From positions 62,001 through 126,000 of the forward strand of contig NZ_JAIMCG010000015.1 of NCBI RefSeq assembly GCF_019795295.1: DNA of 64,000 bases, in the 5' to 3' direction. This document shows, piece after piece, positions 1 to 7,906 of this stretch. Position 1 is the stretch's first letter, and every line of letters starts with the position of its first letter. Both the position numbers and the translations under genes were made by a program. Source of the stretch: Cupriavidus sp. AU9028 (GTDB taxonomy: Bacteria; Pseudomonadota; Gammaproteobacteria; Burkholderiales; Burkholderiaceae). The notes below the pieces were generated by a model, which saw nothing but the letters and a program-made list of their open reading frames with translations, did no database searches and had not been told where the DNA came from.

Positions 1-218
1 CGGAGGAACGCAGCCAGGGCCTCGTCTCCACCGTGCCGCGCGCGTTCGCCTCCGACATCGAACTGGCTTACGACAATGCCGCCACGGCGGTCGAAGCCTG
101 CCTGCTCGAAGGCCGGCGGCTGATCGATGCCGCGCTCGATGGAGCCGAGACGCCGACGGCCTCGGCAGGGGTACCCCGTACGGAAATCGATCCTCCCACC
201 AACCGGAGCAGCGTATGA
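1..218 (+). CDS. C-terminal end of an unidentified protein (5' partial)
   Basis: An open frame enters from the left edge (first full codon at base 3) and ends at TGA 216-218, leaving about 72 residues. The GTG at 33 is probably internal, because the frame is open upstream of it. The visible part is a mixed-charge helical stretch (ACLLEGRRLIDAAL) followed by a Pro/Thr-rich tail. I recognise no family. Its stop overlaps the start of the next gene (ATGA), so the two are probably translationally coupled. Codon usage looks like that of the neighbours. Confidence 0.5.
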   Translation, partial: EERSQGLVSTVPRAFASDIELAYDNAATAVEACLLEGRRLIDAALDGAETPTASAGVPRTEIDPPTNRSSV

Positions 219-475
219 CCTCGAAGCAAGGCCAGGAAAACAATGGCAACGGCAAGCAGGGCGGCCAGCAGCAGGGAGGCCGTCAGGAGCCGAGCCCGAT
301 CGACGTGCAGAAGTCGCTGAAGGGGCTCGATTTCCCTGCCAGCAAGGACGATATCGTCAGCAAGGCGCGCGACGGCGGCGCCAGCGAGGACATTCTCGCG
401 GAGCTGGAGCAGATCCCCGAGCGAGAGTACGAAACGCCGGCGGACATCTCCAAGGAGTTGGGCAAGCTGCATTGA
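215..475 (+). CDS. DUF2795 domain protein
   Basis: An 86-residue protein. Residues 1-30 are a Gly/Gln/Asn-rich flexible leader. Residues 31-85 match the DUF2795 pattern: VQKSLKGLDFPASKDDIV, then a helix with ILAELEQIPEREYETPADIS and a final KELGKLH. This small helical family is common in proteobacteria and actinobacteria, often near stress genes, with no established biochemical role. The start codon overlaps the stop of the preceding frame, which supports both the start choice and co-transcription. The gene ends 36 bases before the convergent lysR gene. Confidence 0.8.
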   Translation: MTSKQGQENNGNGKQGGQQQGGRQEPSPIDVQKSLKGLDFPASKDDIVSKARDGGASEDILAELEQIPEREYETPADISKELGKLH

Positions 476-511
476 GCGAGCCGCAACGGCCAAGTCCGCA
501 GGCGCGCGATG

Positions 512-1537
512 TCAGGCGGGCGCCGGTACCGCGGCGACCGCCGCCGGTGCGCCCGGCCGCGCCCCTGCGGCAATCGGCGCGATTGGCCCGATCGGCGCAA
601 TGGGCGCAATCGGCCGCAGCGGGCCGCCCTGGCGCTGCAGCTCGGGATCGCGCGCGAACAGCTCGGCGGCCCAGTCGACGAACACCCGTACCTTGGCCGA
701 CAGGTTGCGGTTCTGCGGGTACATCGCCGAGATCGGCATTTCCTCTTCCTGCCAGTCGGCCATGATTTCCACCAGCCGGCCGCTCTCCAGATAGGGCTGC
801 GCCATCAGCCGCGATATCACCGCAATGCCGTGGCCTTCCAGCGCGCAGCCGATATAGACCTCGGGATCGTTGGTCGAGATGGCCGAAGGCAGCAGCAGCT
901 CGTGCCGCTCGTCGCCACGGGTCAGGATCCACGGCATTTCCCGGCCGGTCCGTGTCGAGATGTAATTGATCGCCCGATGCTCGCGCAGCTCGTCCGGAGT
1001 GGAGGGGGTGCCGTGCTGCTTCAGATAGATCGGCGAGGCATAGAACGCCAGCCGAAGCTCGCCGATGCGGCGCGCCACCATGGTGTCGTCCACCGTGTCG
1101 CCGACGCGGATCACCACATCCACCCCTTCCTTTAACAGGTCGATCGGCTTGGTGTTGATCGTCAGCTCCACCTTCAGGTCCGGATACCGCGTGATGAACT
1201 CATGCAGGTGCGGCACCAGTACCAGACGCGCCAGCCCGCCGATCGTATCGACCCGCAGCGTGCCTTTGGGCGTCTGGTTCTGCATGGTCAGCGACTGCTC
1301 GGCCTCGTCCACATCGGACAGGATGCGCACGCACCGTTCGTAATAGGCCGCGCCCTCGGAGGTCACGCTGATGCGCCGGGTGGTCCGGTGCAGCAGCTTG
1401 ACGCCGAGGTGGGATTCCAGGTTCTGGATCAACCGGGTCAGGGTCGCCTTGGGCAGGTCCAGCGACTCCGCCGCGCGGGCGAAGCTGCCGAAATCGACGA
1501 CTCGGGTGAAGGCCTGCATTGATACGAAGCGGTCCAT
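512..1537 (-). CDS. LysR-family regulator, probably of the adjacent RND pump operon (BpeT/CeoR position)
   Basis: A 341-residue LysR-type regulator. The N-terminal winged helix-turn-helix (residues 1-60) carries the usual pattern SFARAAESLDLPKATLTRLIQNLE, and residues 90-295 form the periplasmic-binding-like effector domain. It is divergent from the lipase-like gene that opens the RND operon, the same arrangement as ceoR/bpeT in Burkholderia, so it is inferred to regulate that operon. LysR proteins usually have about 300 residues. This one has an extra C-terminal tail of about 40 residues made of Pro-Ile-Ala repeats (PIAPIAPIGPIAPIAAG) and Ala/Pro. The ATG at 1535-1537 gives a normal LysR N-terminus (MDRFVSMQAFTRVVDFGSF). 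Confidence 0.85.
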   Translation of the reverse strand: MDRFVSMQAFTRVVDFGSFARAAESLDLPKATLTRLIQNLESHLGVKLLHRTTRRISVTSEGAAYYERCVRILSDVDEAEQSLTMQNQTPKGTLRVDTIGGLARLVLVPHLHEFITRYPDLKVELTINTKPIDLLKEGVDVVIRVGDTVDDTMVARRIGELRLAFYASPIYLKQHGTPSTPDELREHRAINYISTRTGREMPWILTRGDERHELLLPSAISTNDPEVYIGCALEGHGIAVISRLMAQPYLESGRLVEIMADWQEEEMPISAMYPQNRNLSAKVRVFVDWAAELFARDPELQRQGGPLRPIAPIAPIGPIAPIAAGARPGAPAAVAAVPAPA

Positions 1538-1884
1538 GATGGCTATCCAGTCAGAGGCGGCGGCCGGCGCCGCCCGCGTTGCTGCCGCAAGGGGTCGTAG
1601 CCGCGAATATTACGCACTATGGAAGGCATATGCAGCGTAGGGTCTCCCGGCTGCCACCTTGTTGGCGCGATTGCAACAAAGGCATCCGCGAGCCGGTCCT
1701 TTGCCGCGGATGCGATTATGCGTTCGCACGAGCTGGAACAGGACGCTGGATTATTTCACCGGCAGAATAGTGCATTGGCAAAGACCCGCTTTATCCCGTC
1801 CATGTCAACCACCATAATCCGCTCAACCCAACTTGCAATTACCTGTCCGGTCTTCGCCAGCGGAGCCGGCGCCAAGGATTCACC
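1538..1884. promoter_or_regulatory. Divergent promoter region between the LysR regulator and the pump operon
   Basis: 347 bases with no convincing gene; short frames here have no family features. By position it must hold the promoters of both the regulator and the lipase-like/RND operon. It is somewhat less GC-rich near 1740-1850. I could not identify a MexT/BpeT-type box or clear -35/-10 hexamers, so no individual site is claimed. A purine-rich AAGGA about ten bases before the ATG at 1885 is the probable ribosome binding site of the first pump-operon gene. Confidence 0.5.
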
Positions 1885-2802
1885 ATGACGAGCAAATCGA
1901 CGATGCAGGGCAGCAAGGCCGCGAACGGCAGCGGCGCTCGTGTCGTGCGCCATTCGCTCGAGAGCTGGGATCGCACTGTTGCAGTGCACGTGTGCTACCC
2001 CCCGGGATATCCGACCGCCTGGGCGGCACAGCCGCTGCCCTGGCTGCTGTACCTGCATGCGGGCGGTTTCGTCGATGGCGGCATCGAGCATGCCGTCCAG
2101 CTGACACAGCGGCTGGCGGTGGCCGTGCCGGCGGTGGTGGTGGCTCCCGAGTATTCGCTCGCTCCGGACCATCCCTTTCCGGCGGCGCCCGAGGACGCCT
2201 TCAATACGGCCGAATGGGTGATTCGCAATGCGCGGCGGCTGAAGGTGGACAAGACGCGCTTTGCGCTGGTCGGCGAGGAAGCCGGCGGCAACCTGGCGAT
2301 CGCGGTCGCACAGATGCTGCGCGACCGCGGCATGACGCCGGCCCGGGCGCAGTGGCTGATCCGGCCGGTCACCGACCCTTGCCTGCAGCACGCATCGTGC
2401 GGCGGCGCGGGCAAGGTGCCGATGGAGACGTTGCAGCGGCTGGCCGCGCACTATCGCGACTACCTGCCGACGCCCGCCGCCTGCGTGCATCCCTATGCCG
2501 CGCCGGCCCATGCGATGCGGCTGTCCGGGCTGCCACCGACGCTGATCCAGGTCGCGCAGGAGGACGCCTTGCGGCCCGAAGGGGAAGCCTTTGCCGGCCG
2601 GCTGCTCGCCTGCGGCGTGGCGGCCGAAACCAGAATCATGGCCGGTGCCTGTGGCGCCGGCGTTGAAACCAGCCACGACCGATGTCAGGTCTGGATCGAT
2701 GAAGGATCGCGATTCCTGCGGGAGCGGTTTTCCGCGGACGACGACGCCTCGCCTCAGGCCGTGACCCGGCCCGCCGCCAAGCCTTCGGGCTGGGCGCCGT
2801 GA
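1885..2802 (+). CDS. Lipase-like alpha/beta hydrolase (LlpE-like), catalytic serine replaced
   Basis: A 305-residue protein of the hormone-sensitive-lipase alpha/beta hydrolase fold. The oxyanion-hole motif is seen as HAGGF at residues 58-62, and the APEYSLAPDHPFPAAPED segment typical of the family follows. At residues 130-135, where active members have G-D/E-S-A-G-G, this protein has GEEAGG: the nucleophile serine is a glutamate (codon 2278-2280). The acid-residue region (QEDALRPEGEAFAGRL) is kept, but the terminal His loop is not recognisable (GACGAGVETSHDR). It sits first in the RND operon as llpE does in Burkholderia ceo/bpeEF operons. It is probably not a hydrolase; the role is unknown. 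Confidence 0.8.
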   Translation: MTSKSTMQGSKAANGSGARVVRHSLESWDRTVAVHVCYPPGYPTAWAAQPLPWLLYLHAGGFVDGGIEHAVQLTQRLAVAVPAVVVAPEYSLAPDHPFPAAPEDAFNTAEWVIRNARRLKVDKTRFALVGEEAGGNLAIAVAQMLRDRGMTPARAQWLIRPVTDPCLQHASCGGAGKVPMETLQRLAAHYRDYLPTPAACVHPYAAPAHAMRLSGLPPTLIQVAQEDALRPEGEAFAGRLLACGVAAETRIMAGACGAGVETSHDRCQVWIDEGSRFLRERFSADDDASPQAVTRPAAKPSGWAP

Positions 2803-2804
2803 CG

Positions 2805-2837
2805 GACGGCGGCGGGCAGGAGACGCCCGCCGCCGTC
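2805..2837. other. Strong intercistronic hairpin after the lipase-like gene
   Basis: Starting two bases after the TGA, a perfect 13-bp inverted repeat (left arm GACGGCGGCGGGC at 2805-2817, right arm 2825-2837) encloses the 7-base loop AGGAGAC. No T-run follows, so it is not a standard intrinsic terminator. It may stabilise the upstream mRNA or reduce read-through into the adaptor gene. Confidence 0.6.
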
Positions 2838-2949
2838 GCCATCCAGAACATGCCTCGTTCATCCAGCGGCGCCTTGCCAGCGCGCGCGGGAGGGCGGCGC
2901 TCGGCCTTTTGCTTTCCAGTTGAACAGAAACGAAATCCGGAGAGAAGAA

Positions 2950-4221
2950 ATGAAGCAACCATCCCGACGCAACCTGATTGCCGTCGCCATCGTGCTGGTG
3001 CTGGGGGCCGGCCTGGCCACCACGCTGCTGCAACCCTGGCATGCCGGCGAAGCGCAGGCCGTGCCCGGCCCCGCCCAGTCGGCGCCCGCAGTGGAGGTCG
3101 CAGCGGCACTGGGCAAGACCATCACCGAATGGGACGAATTTTCCGGGCGGATCGAGGCGGTCGACCGCGTCGAGATCCGGCCGCGGGTGAGCGGCACCAT
3201 CGACGCCGTCCACTTCAAGGAAGGCGAGCTGGTGAAGAAGGGCGACCTGCTGTTCACCATCGATCCGCGGCCGTACGCCGCCGAGGTGGCGCGCGCGGAA
3301 GCGGCGCTGGCCGCCGCCCAGGTGCGCGCCGGCCACGCCCACAGCGAGGGCGAGCGGGCGCAGCGGCTGCTGGATGACAACGCCATCTCCCGCCGCGAGT
3401 TCGACGAGCGCACGCACGCGGTCCGCGAGACCACCGCCAACGTGCGCGCGGCCCAGGCCGGGCTCGAAGCCGCGCGGCTGAACCTTGCCTATACCCGCAT
3501 CGTTGCGCCCGTCACCGGCCGCGTCTCGCGGGCCGAGATTACCGTCGGCAACCTGGTGGCCGCGGGCGCCGGCTCGCCGCCGCTGACCACGGTGGTGTCG
3601 GTGTCGCCGGTCTACGCCAGCTTCGAGATCGACGAGCAGAGCTACCTGCGCTACACCGCGCCGGGCGCCAGCGGGGCGAACGGCAAGGGCATGGCGGTGA
3701 TGCTGGGCCTGGCCAACGAAACCGGCCATCCGCACCAGGGCCGTATCCAGTCGGTGGACAACCGGCTGGACCCGCGCAGCGGCACCATCCGCGTACGCGC
3801 GGTATTCGACAACCCGGATGGCCGGTTGCTGCCGGGGCTTTATGCCCGGGTCAAGCTGGGCGGCAGCGCACCGCACGACGCCGTGCTCGTCAACGATCGC
3901 GCCGTCGGCACCGACCAGGGCAAGAAGTTCGTGCTGGTGGTGGACCAGGCGAACAAGCTGGCCTATCGCGAGGTGCAGATGGGCCCCACCTATGAAGGAC
4001 TGCGGGTGATCCGCTCCGGATTGAAGGCCGGCGAGGTGATCGTCGTCAACGGGCTGCAGCGGGTGCGGCCGGGCGACACGGTCGCGCCGACTCCGGTGCA
4101 GATGGCCTTCAAGCGCGAGCTGGAGCGCACCGCGGGCCAGAGCGCCGGCGCTGCCGGTAACGATGGCAGCGAAAGCCGCGCCCAGGGTGACGCGCCGCAA
4201 GGCAAGGGCACCGTGAGCTGA
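2950..4221 (+). CDS. RND efflux periplasmic adaptor (MexE/CeoA/BpeE-like)
   Basis: The membrane fusion protein of a tripartite RND pump, 423 residues from the ATG at 2950. That start has the Shine-Dalgarno GGAGAGAAG just upstream; an upstream in-frame ATG at 2920 is less likely. An N-terminal hydrophobic anchor (about residues 10-30) is followed by the lipoyl half-motif (DRVEIRPRVSGTIDAVHFKEGELVKKGDLLFTID), a coiled-coil hairpin (RAEAALAAAQVRAGHAH and onward), the returning lipoyl half (IVAPVTGRVSRAEITVGNLV), a beta-barrel and a membrane-proximal domain. No lipobox cysteine is visible. It links the inner-membrane transporter encoded next to the outer-membrane channel. The C-terminus is Gly/Ser/Ala-rich. 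Confidence 0.9.
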   Translation: MKQPSRRNLIAVAIVLVLGAGLATTLLQPWHAGEAQAVPGPAQSAPAVEVAAALGKTITEWDEFSGRIEAVDRVEIRPRVSGTIDAVHFKEGELVKKGDLLFTIDPRPYAAEVARAEAALAAAQVRAGHAHSEGERAQRLLDDNAISRREFDERTHAVRETTANVRAAQAGLEAARLNLAYTRIVAPVTGRVSRAEITVGNLVAAGAGSPPLTTVVSVSPVYASFEIDEQSYLRYTAPGASGANGKGMAVMLGLANETGHPHQGRIQSVDNRLDPRSGTIRVRAVFDNPDGRLLPGLYARVKLGGSAPHDAVLVNDRAVGTDQGKKFVLVVDQANKLAYREVQMGPTYEGLRVIRSGLKAGEVIVVNGLQRVRPGDTVAPTPVQMAFKRELERTAGQSAGAAGNDGSESRAQGDAPQGKGTVS

Positions 4222-4281
4222 CCGCCGAGCGCTCCGCCCACGCTTCCCCGACCGGGCCGCCGCGCACTTCGGCCGAGCCAT

Positions 4282-4373
4282 CGGCTGATTCAAGCGGCTG
4301 ATTCAAGCGGCGCTCCCCGGCACCCGCACACCCTATCCAAGCCATGCTGTTGGCGCGCCTGATGGGCGCGCCA
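4282..4373. other. Intercistronic structure: 13-bp tandem repeat plus 9-bp hairpin
   Basis: In the 180-base gap between adaptor and transporter genes, CGGCTGATTCAAG occurs twice in tandem (4282-4294, 4295-4307). A perfect hairpin follows at 4351-4373, arms TGGCGCGCC and GGCGCGCCA around a TGATG loop. The palindrome GGGGCCCC and a short TGTTTTC come right after. This resembles an attenuator or mRNA-processing site, but it lacks a proper T-tract. Confidence 0.55.
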
Positions 4374-4401
4374 GGGGCCCCTGTTTTCGTCGAGATCCGT
4401 C

Positions 4402-7400
4402 ATGAACCTCTCGAAATTCTTCATTGACCGGCCGATCTTCGCCGGCGTGCTATCGGTGCTGATCTTCCTGATCGGCGCGATCGCGATGTTCCGCCTGCCG
4501 ATCTCCGAGTATCCGGAAGTCGTGCCGCCCTCCGTGGTGGTCCGCGCCCAGTATCCGGGCGCCAACCCGAAGGTGATCGCCGAAACGGTGGCATCGCCGC
4601 TGGAAGAGCAGATCAACGGCGTCGAGGACATGCTGTACATGTCTTCGCAGTCCAACAGCGACGGCCTGCTGACGCTGACCGTCACCTTCAAGCTGGGCAC
4701 CGACCCGGACAAGGCCCAGCAGCTGGTGCAGAACCGCGTGGCGCAGGCCGAGCCGCGGCTGCCCGAGGACGTGCGCCGGCTGGGCATCACCACCGTCAAG
4801 AGCTCGCCCGACCTGACCATGGTGGTGCACCTGGTCTCGCCGAACGACCGCTATGACATGACCTACCTGCGCAATTACGCGGTGATCAACGTCAAGGACC
4901 GGCTGGCGCGCATCCAGGGCGTCGGCCAGGTACAGATGTTCGGCTCGGGCGACTACTCGATGCGGGTCTGGCTCGATCCCGAGAAGATGGCCGAGCGCCA
5001 GCTTGCCGCGAGCGACGTGGTGCGCGCCATTCGCGAGCAGAACGTGCAGGTGGCGGCCGGCGTGATCGGCGCCTCGCCGTCGCTGCCGGGCACCGACCTG
5101 CAGCTGTCCGTCAATGCCCAGGGCCGCCTGACCAGCGAAGAGCAGTTCGGCGACATCATCGTGCGCACTTCCGCCGATGGCGCGGTGACCTATCTGCGCG
5201 ATGTCGCGCGCATCGAGCTGGGCGCGTCGGAGTACGCGCTGCGTTCGCTGCTGGACAACAAGAGCGCGGTGGCGCTGCCGATCTTCCAGGCGCCGGGCTC
5301 GAACGCGATCCAGATTTCGGACGACGTGCGCAAGACGATGGAGGAGCTCAAGCAGAACTTCCCGGAAGGCATCGACTACAGCATCGTCTATGACCCGACG
5401 CAGTTCGTGCGCCACAGCATCAAGGCGGTCACGCATACGCTGTTCGAAGCCATCGCACTGGTGGTGCTGGTGGTGATCCTGTTCCTGCAGACCTGGCGCG
5501 CCTCCATCATTCCGCTGCTGGCGGTGCCGGTGTCGATCGTCGGCACGTTCGGCCTGATGTACGCGTTCGGCTTCTCGATCAATGCGCTGTCGTTGTTCGG
5601 CCTGGTGCTGGCCATCGGCATCGTGGTGGACGACGCCATCGTGGTGGTGGAGAACGTCGAGCGCAATATCGAGCAGGGCTTGTCGCCAAAGGAGGCCACC
5701 TACCAGGCCATGCGCGAGGTCAGCGGCCCCATCATCGCCATCGCGCTGGTGCTGTGCGCCGTGTTCGTGCCGCTCGCCTTCATGAGTGGCCTGACCGGCC
5801 AGTTCTACAAGCAGTTCGCGCTGACGATCTCGATCTCGACCATCATCTCGGCCTTCAACTCGCTGACGCTGTCGCCGGCGCTATCCGCGCTGCTGCTGCG
5901 CGGGCATGACCAGCCCAAGGACTGGCTCTCGCGGGCGATGGACCGCACGCTGGGCGGCTTCTTCCGCCACTTCAATCGCTTTTTCGGCGCGAGCGCCGAG
6001 CGTTACGGCCACGGCGTGAAAGGCGTGATCCGGCGCAAGGGCGCGGTGTTCGGCGTCTATGCCGTGATGCTGGCGCTGACCTGGGGCGTGTTCCAGCTGG
6101 TGCCCAAGGGCTTCGTGCCGGCGCAGGACAAGCAGTATCTGGTCAGCTTCGCCAAGCTGCCCGACGGCGCCACGCTCGATCGCACCGAAGACGTGATCCG
6201 CCGCATGTCCGACATCGCGCTGAAGCATCCGGGCGTGGAATCGGCGGTGGCCTTCCCCGGCCTGTCGATCAACGGCTTCACCAACAGCCCGAGCGCCGGC
6301 ATCGTGTTCGCCACGCTCAAGCCGTTCGAGGAACGCAAGGGGGACGACCTGTCGGGCAATGCCATTGCGCAGCAGCTGAACCAGCAGTACGCCGGCATCC
6401 AGGACGCCTTCATCGCCGTGTTCCCGCCGCCGCCCGTGCAGGGACTGGGCACCATCGGCGGCTTCAAGCTGATGATCGAGGACCGCGCGGCGCAGGGCTA
6501 TGAAGCGCTGTTCGACGCGACCAACGCGTTCGCCAACAAGGCGCGCGCCACGCCCGAGCTGGCCGGTGTCTTCACCAACTACCAGGTCAACGTGCCGCAG
6601 CTGGACGTGCAGCTGGACCGTGTCAAGGCCAAGCAGCTTGGCGTGCCGGTGACCGAGGTGTTCGACACGCTGCAGACCTACCTGGGCTCGGCCTACGTCA
6701 ACGACTTCAACAAGTTCGGTCGCACCTATCAGGTCAAGGTACAGGCGGACGCCTCGTTCCGTGCCACCGCGGAGGACATCCTGCGGCTGAAGACGCGCAG
6801 CGTGTCCGGCGAAATGGTGCCGCTGTCCTCGCTGGTGCAGGTCAAGCAGAGCTTCGGCCCCGACAGCGTGGTGCGCTACAACGGCTTCACCGCGGCGGAC
6901 ATGAACGGCGGACCCGCGCCCGGCTTCTCGTCGGGGCAGGCGCAGGCGGCAGCCGAGCGCATTGCGGCCGAGACGCTGCCCAAGGGCATCGCCTTCGAAT
7001 GGACGGAGCTGACCTATCAGGACATCCTCGCGGGCAACGCAGGGATCTGGATCTTCCCGCTGTGCGTGCTGCTGGTGTTCCTGGTGCTGGCCGCGCAGTA
7101 CGAAAGCCTGACGCTGCCGCTGGCGGTGATCCTGATCGTGCCGCTGTCGCTGCTGGCCGCGCTGACCGGAGTGTGGCTGACGCGGGGGGACAACAACATC
7201 TTCACCCAGATCGGTTTCATCGTGCTGGTCGGGTTGTCCGCGAAGAATTCGATCCTGATCGTCGAGTTCGCCCGGGAGCTGGAGCATCAGGGCCGCGGCA
7301 TCGTGCAGGCGGCGATCGAAGCCAGCCGCCTGCGTCTGCGTCCGATCCTGATGACCTCGTTCGCTTTCATCATGGGCGTGGTGCCGCTGGTGCTGTCGTC

Positions 7401-7599
7401 CGGCGCGGGCGCGGAGATGCGCCAGGCCATGGGCATCGCAGTGTTCGCCGGCATGCTGGGCGTGACGTTCTTCGGGCTGTTCCTGACGCCGGTGTTCTAC
7501 GTCGCGCTGCGCAAGCTGGCCACACGCGGCCAGCGCGACCCGGAGCCGGTGCAGCCGGCGGCGAAGGATGTGCCGGCGCTGGCGGAGGTCCAGCACTGA
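4402..7599 (+). CDS. RND multidrug efflux transporter, HAE1 family (MexF/CeoB/BpeF-like)
   Basis: A 1065-residue inner-membrane proton/drug antiporter, close in length to P. aeruginosa MexF. The N-terminus MNLSKFFIDRPIFAGVLSVLIFLIG is the usual first transmembrane segment. The duplicated 6+6 TM layout with two large periplasmic loops is evident. The TM4 proton-relay pair is present in GIVVDDAIVVVENVERNIEQG (Asp-Asp), and the TM10 lysine in SAKNSILIVEFARELE. The best-known relatives (MexF, CeoB, BpeF) export chloramphenicol, trimethoprim, quinolones and salicylate-type compounds; substrate here is inferred only from operon type. It works with the adaptor upstream and the channel downstream. 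It could also be called mexF. Confidence 0.93.
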   Translation: MNLSKFFIDRPIFAGVLSVLIFLIGAIAMFRLPISEYPEVVPPSVVVRAQYPGANPKVIAETVASPLEEQINGVEDMLYMSSQSNSDGLLTLTVTFKLGTDPDKAQQLVQNRVAQAEPRLPEDVRRLGITTVKSSPDLTMVVHLVSPNDRYDMTYLRNYAVINVKDRLARIQGVGQVQMFGSGDYSMRVWLDPEKMAERQLAASDVVRAIREQNVQVAAGVIGASPSLPGTDLQLSVNAQGRLTSEEQFGDIIVRTSADGAVTYLRDVARIELGASEYALRSLLDNKSAVALPIFQAPGSNAIQISDDVRKTMEELKQNFPEGIDYSIVYDPTQFVRHSIKAVTHTLFEAIALVVLVVILFLQTWRASIIPLLAVPVSIVGTFGLMYAFGFSINALSLFGLVLAIGIVVDDAIVVVENVERNIEQGLSPKEATYQAMREVSGPIIAIALVLCAVFVPLAFMSGLTGQFYKQFALTISISTIISAFNSLTLSPALSALLLRGHDQPKDWLSRAMDRTLGGFFRHFNRFFGASAERYGHGVKGVIRRKGAVFGVYAVMLALTWGVFQLVPKGFVPAQDKQYLVSFAKLPDGATLDRTEDVIRRMSDIALKHPGVESAVAFPGLSINGFTNSPSAGIVFATLKPFEERKGDDLSGNAIAQQLNQQYAGIQDAFIAVFPPPPVQGLGTIGGFKLMIEDRAAQGYEALFDATNAFANKARATPELAGVFTNYQVNVPQLDVQLDRVKAKQLGVPVTEVFDTLQTYLGSAYVNDFNKFGRTYQVKVQADASFRATAEDILRLKTRSVSGEMVPLSSLVQVKQSFGPDSVVRYNGFTAADMNGGPAPGFSSGQAQAAAERIAAETLPKGIAFEWTELTYQDILAGNAGIWIFPLCVLLVFLVLAAQYESLTLPLAVILIVPLSLLAALTGVWLTRGDNNIFTQIGFIVLVGLSAKNSILIVEFARELEHQGRGIVQAAIEASRLRLRPILMTSFAFIMGVVPLVLSSGAGAEMRQAMGIAVFAGMLGVTFFGLFLTPVFYVALRKLATRGQRDPEPVQPAAKDVPALAEVQH

Positions 7600-7617
7600 C
7601 GAGCGGAATACCGCCGG

Positions 7618-7866
7618 TTTGCTCCCCTCGCCCGCTTGCGGGAGAGGGGGAAACCCGAGGGAAATGGATATGCGGCCGGTTTGCTCCCCTCGCCCGCTTG
7701 CGGGAGAGGGGCCGGGGGGGAGGGCAGGCGAGCGGCAGCCATGTTCGGCGCCGCGGGAAAGACCAACCCCTCTCCCCGGCCCTCTCCCCTTGAAGGGGAG
7801 AGGGGGAACACCAGGAGCAATGGAAACACCGCGGGTTTGCTCCCCTCGCCCGCTTGAGGGAAAGAG
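7618..7866. repeat. REP-like palindrome array between transporter and channel genes
   Basis: Four copies of a GC-rich palindrome lie in the 307-base gap 7600-7906. Two are near-identical, GCTCCCCTCGCCCGCTTGCG followed by GGAGAGGGG (7619-7650 and 7678-7712). One has the variant core CTCCCC-TTGAA-GGGGAG (7767-7806). One is degraded (7835-7866). Each folds on itself (CCCGC-TT-GCGGG or CTCCCC/GGGGAG). The same family recurs near 32.2, 40.8, 47.5, 49.1 and 61.8 kb. No other gene is visible in the gap. Confidence 0.85.
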
Positions 7867-7906
7867 CAATAACCGATCGCGCAACGACAACAAGGAACGA
7901 ATCAAC

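Noticed and set aside
1756-4293. 845-codon minus-strand frame
   Set aside because: It lies opposite the lipase-like and adaptor genes, both of which have clear family motifs. The frame has none.
7618-7866. CRISPR-like array of repeated palindromes
   Set aside because: Copies vary in sequence, orientation and spacing, occur at five other loci as pairs, and no cas gene is present. It fits a REP family.
7568-7906. N-terminal extension of the outer-membrane channel
   Set aside because: This stretch translates the REP-like array. The lipoprotein signal peptide begins at 7907.
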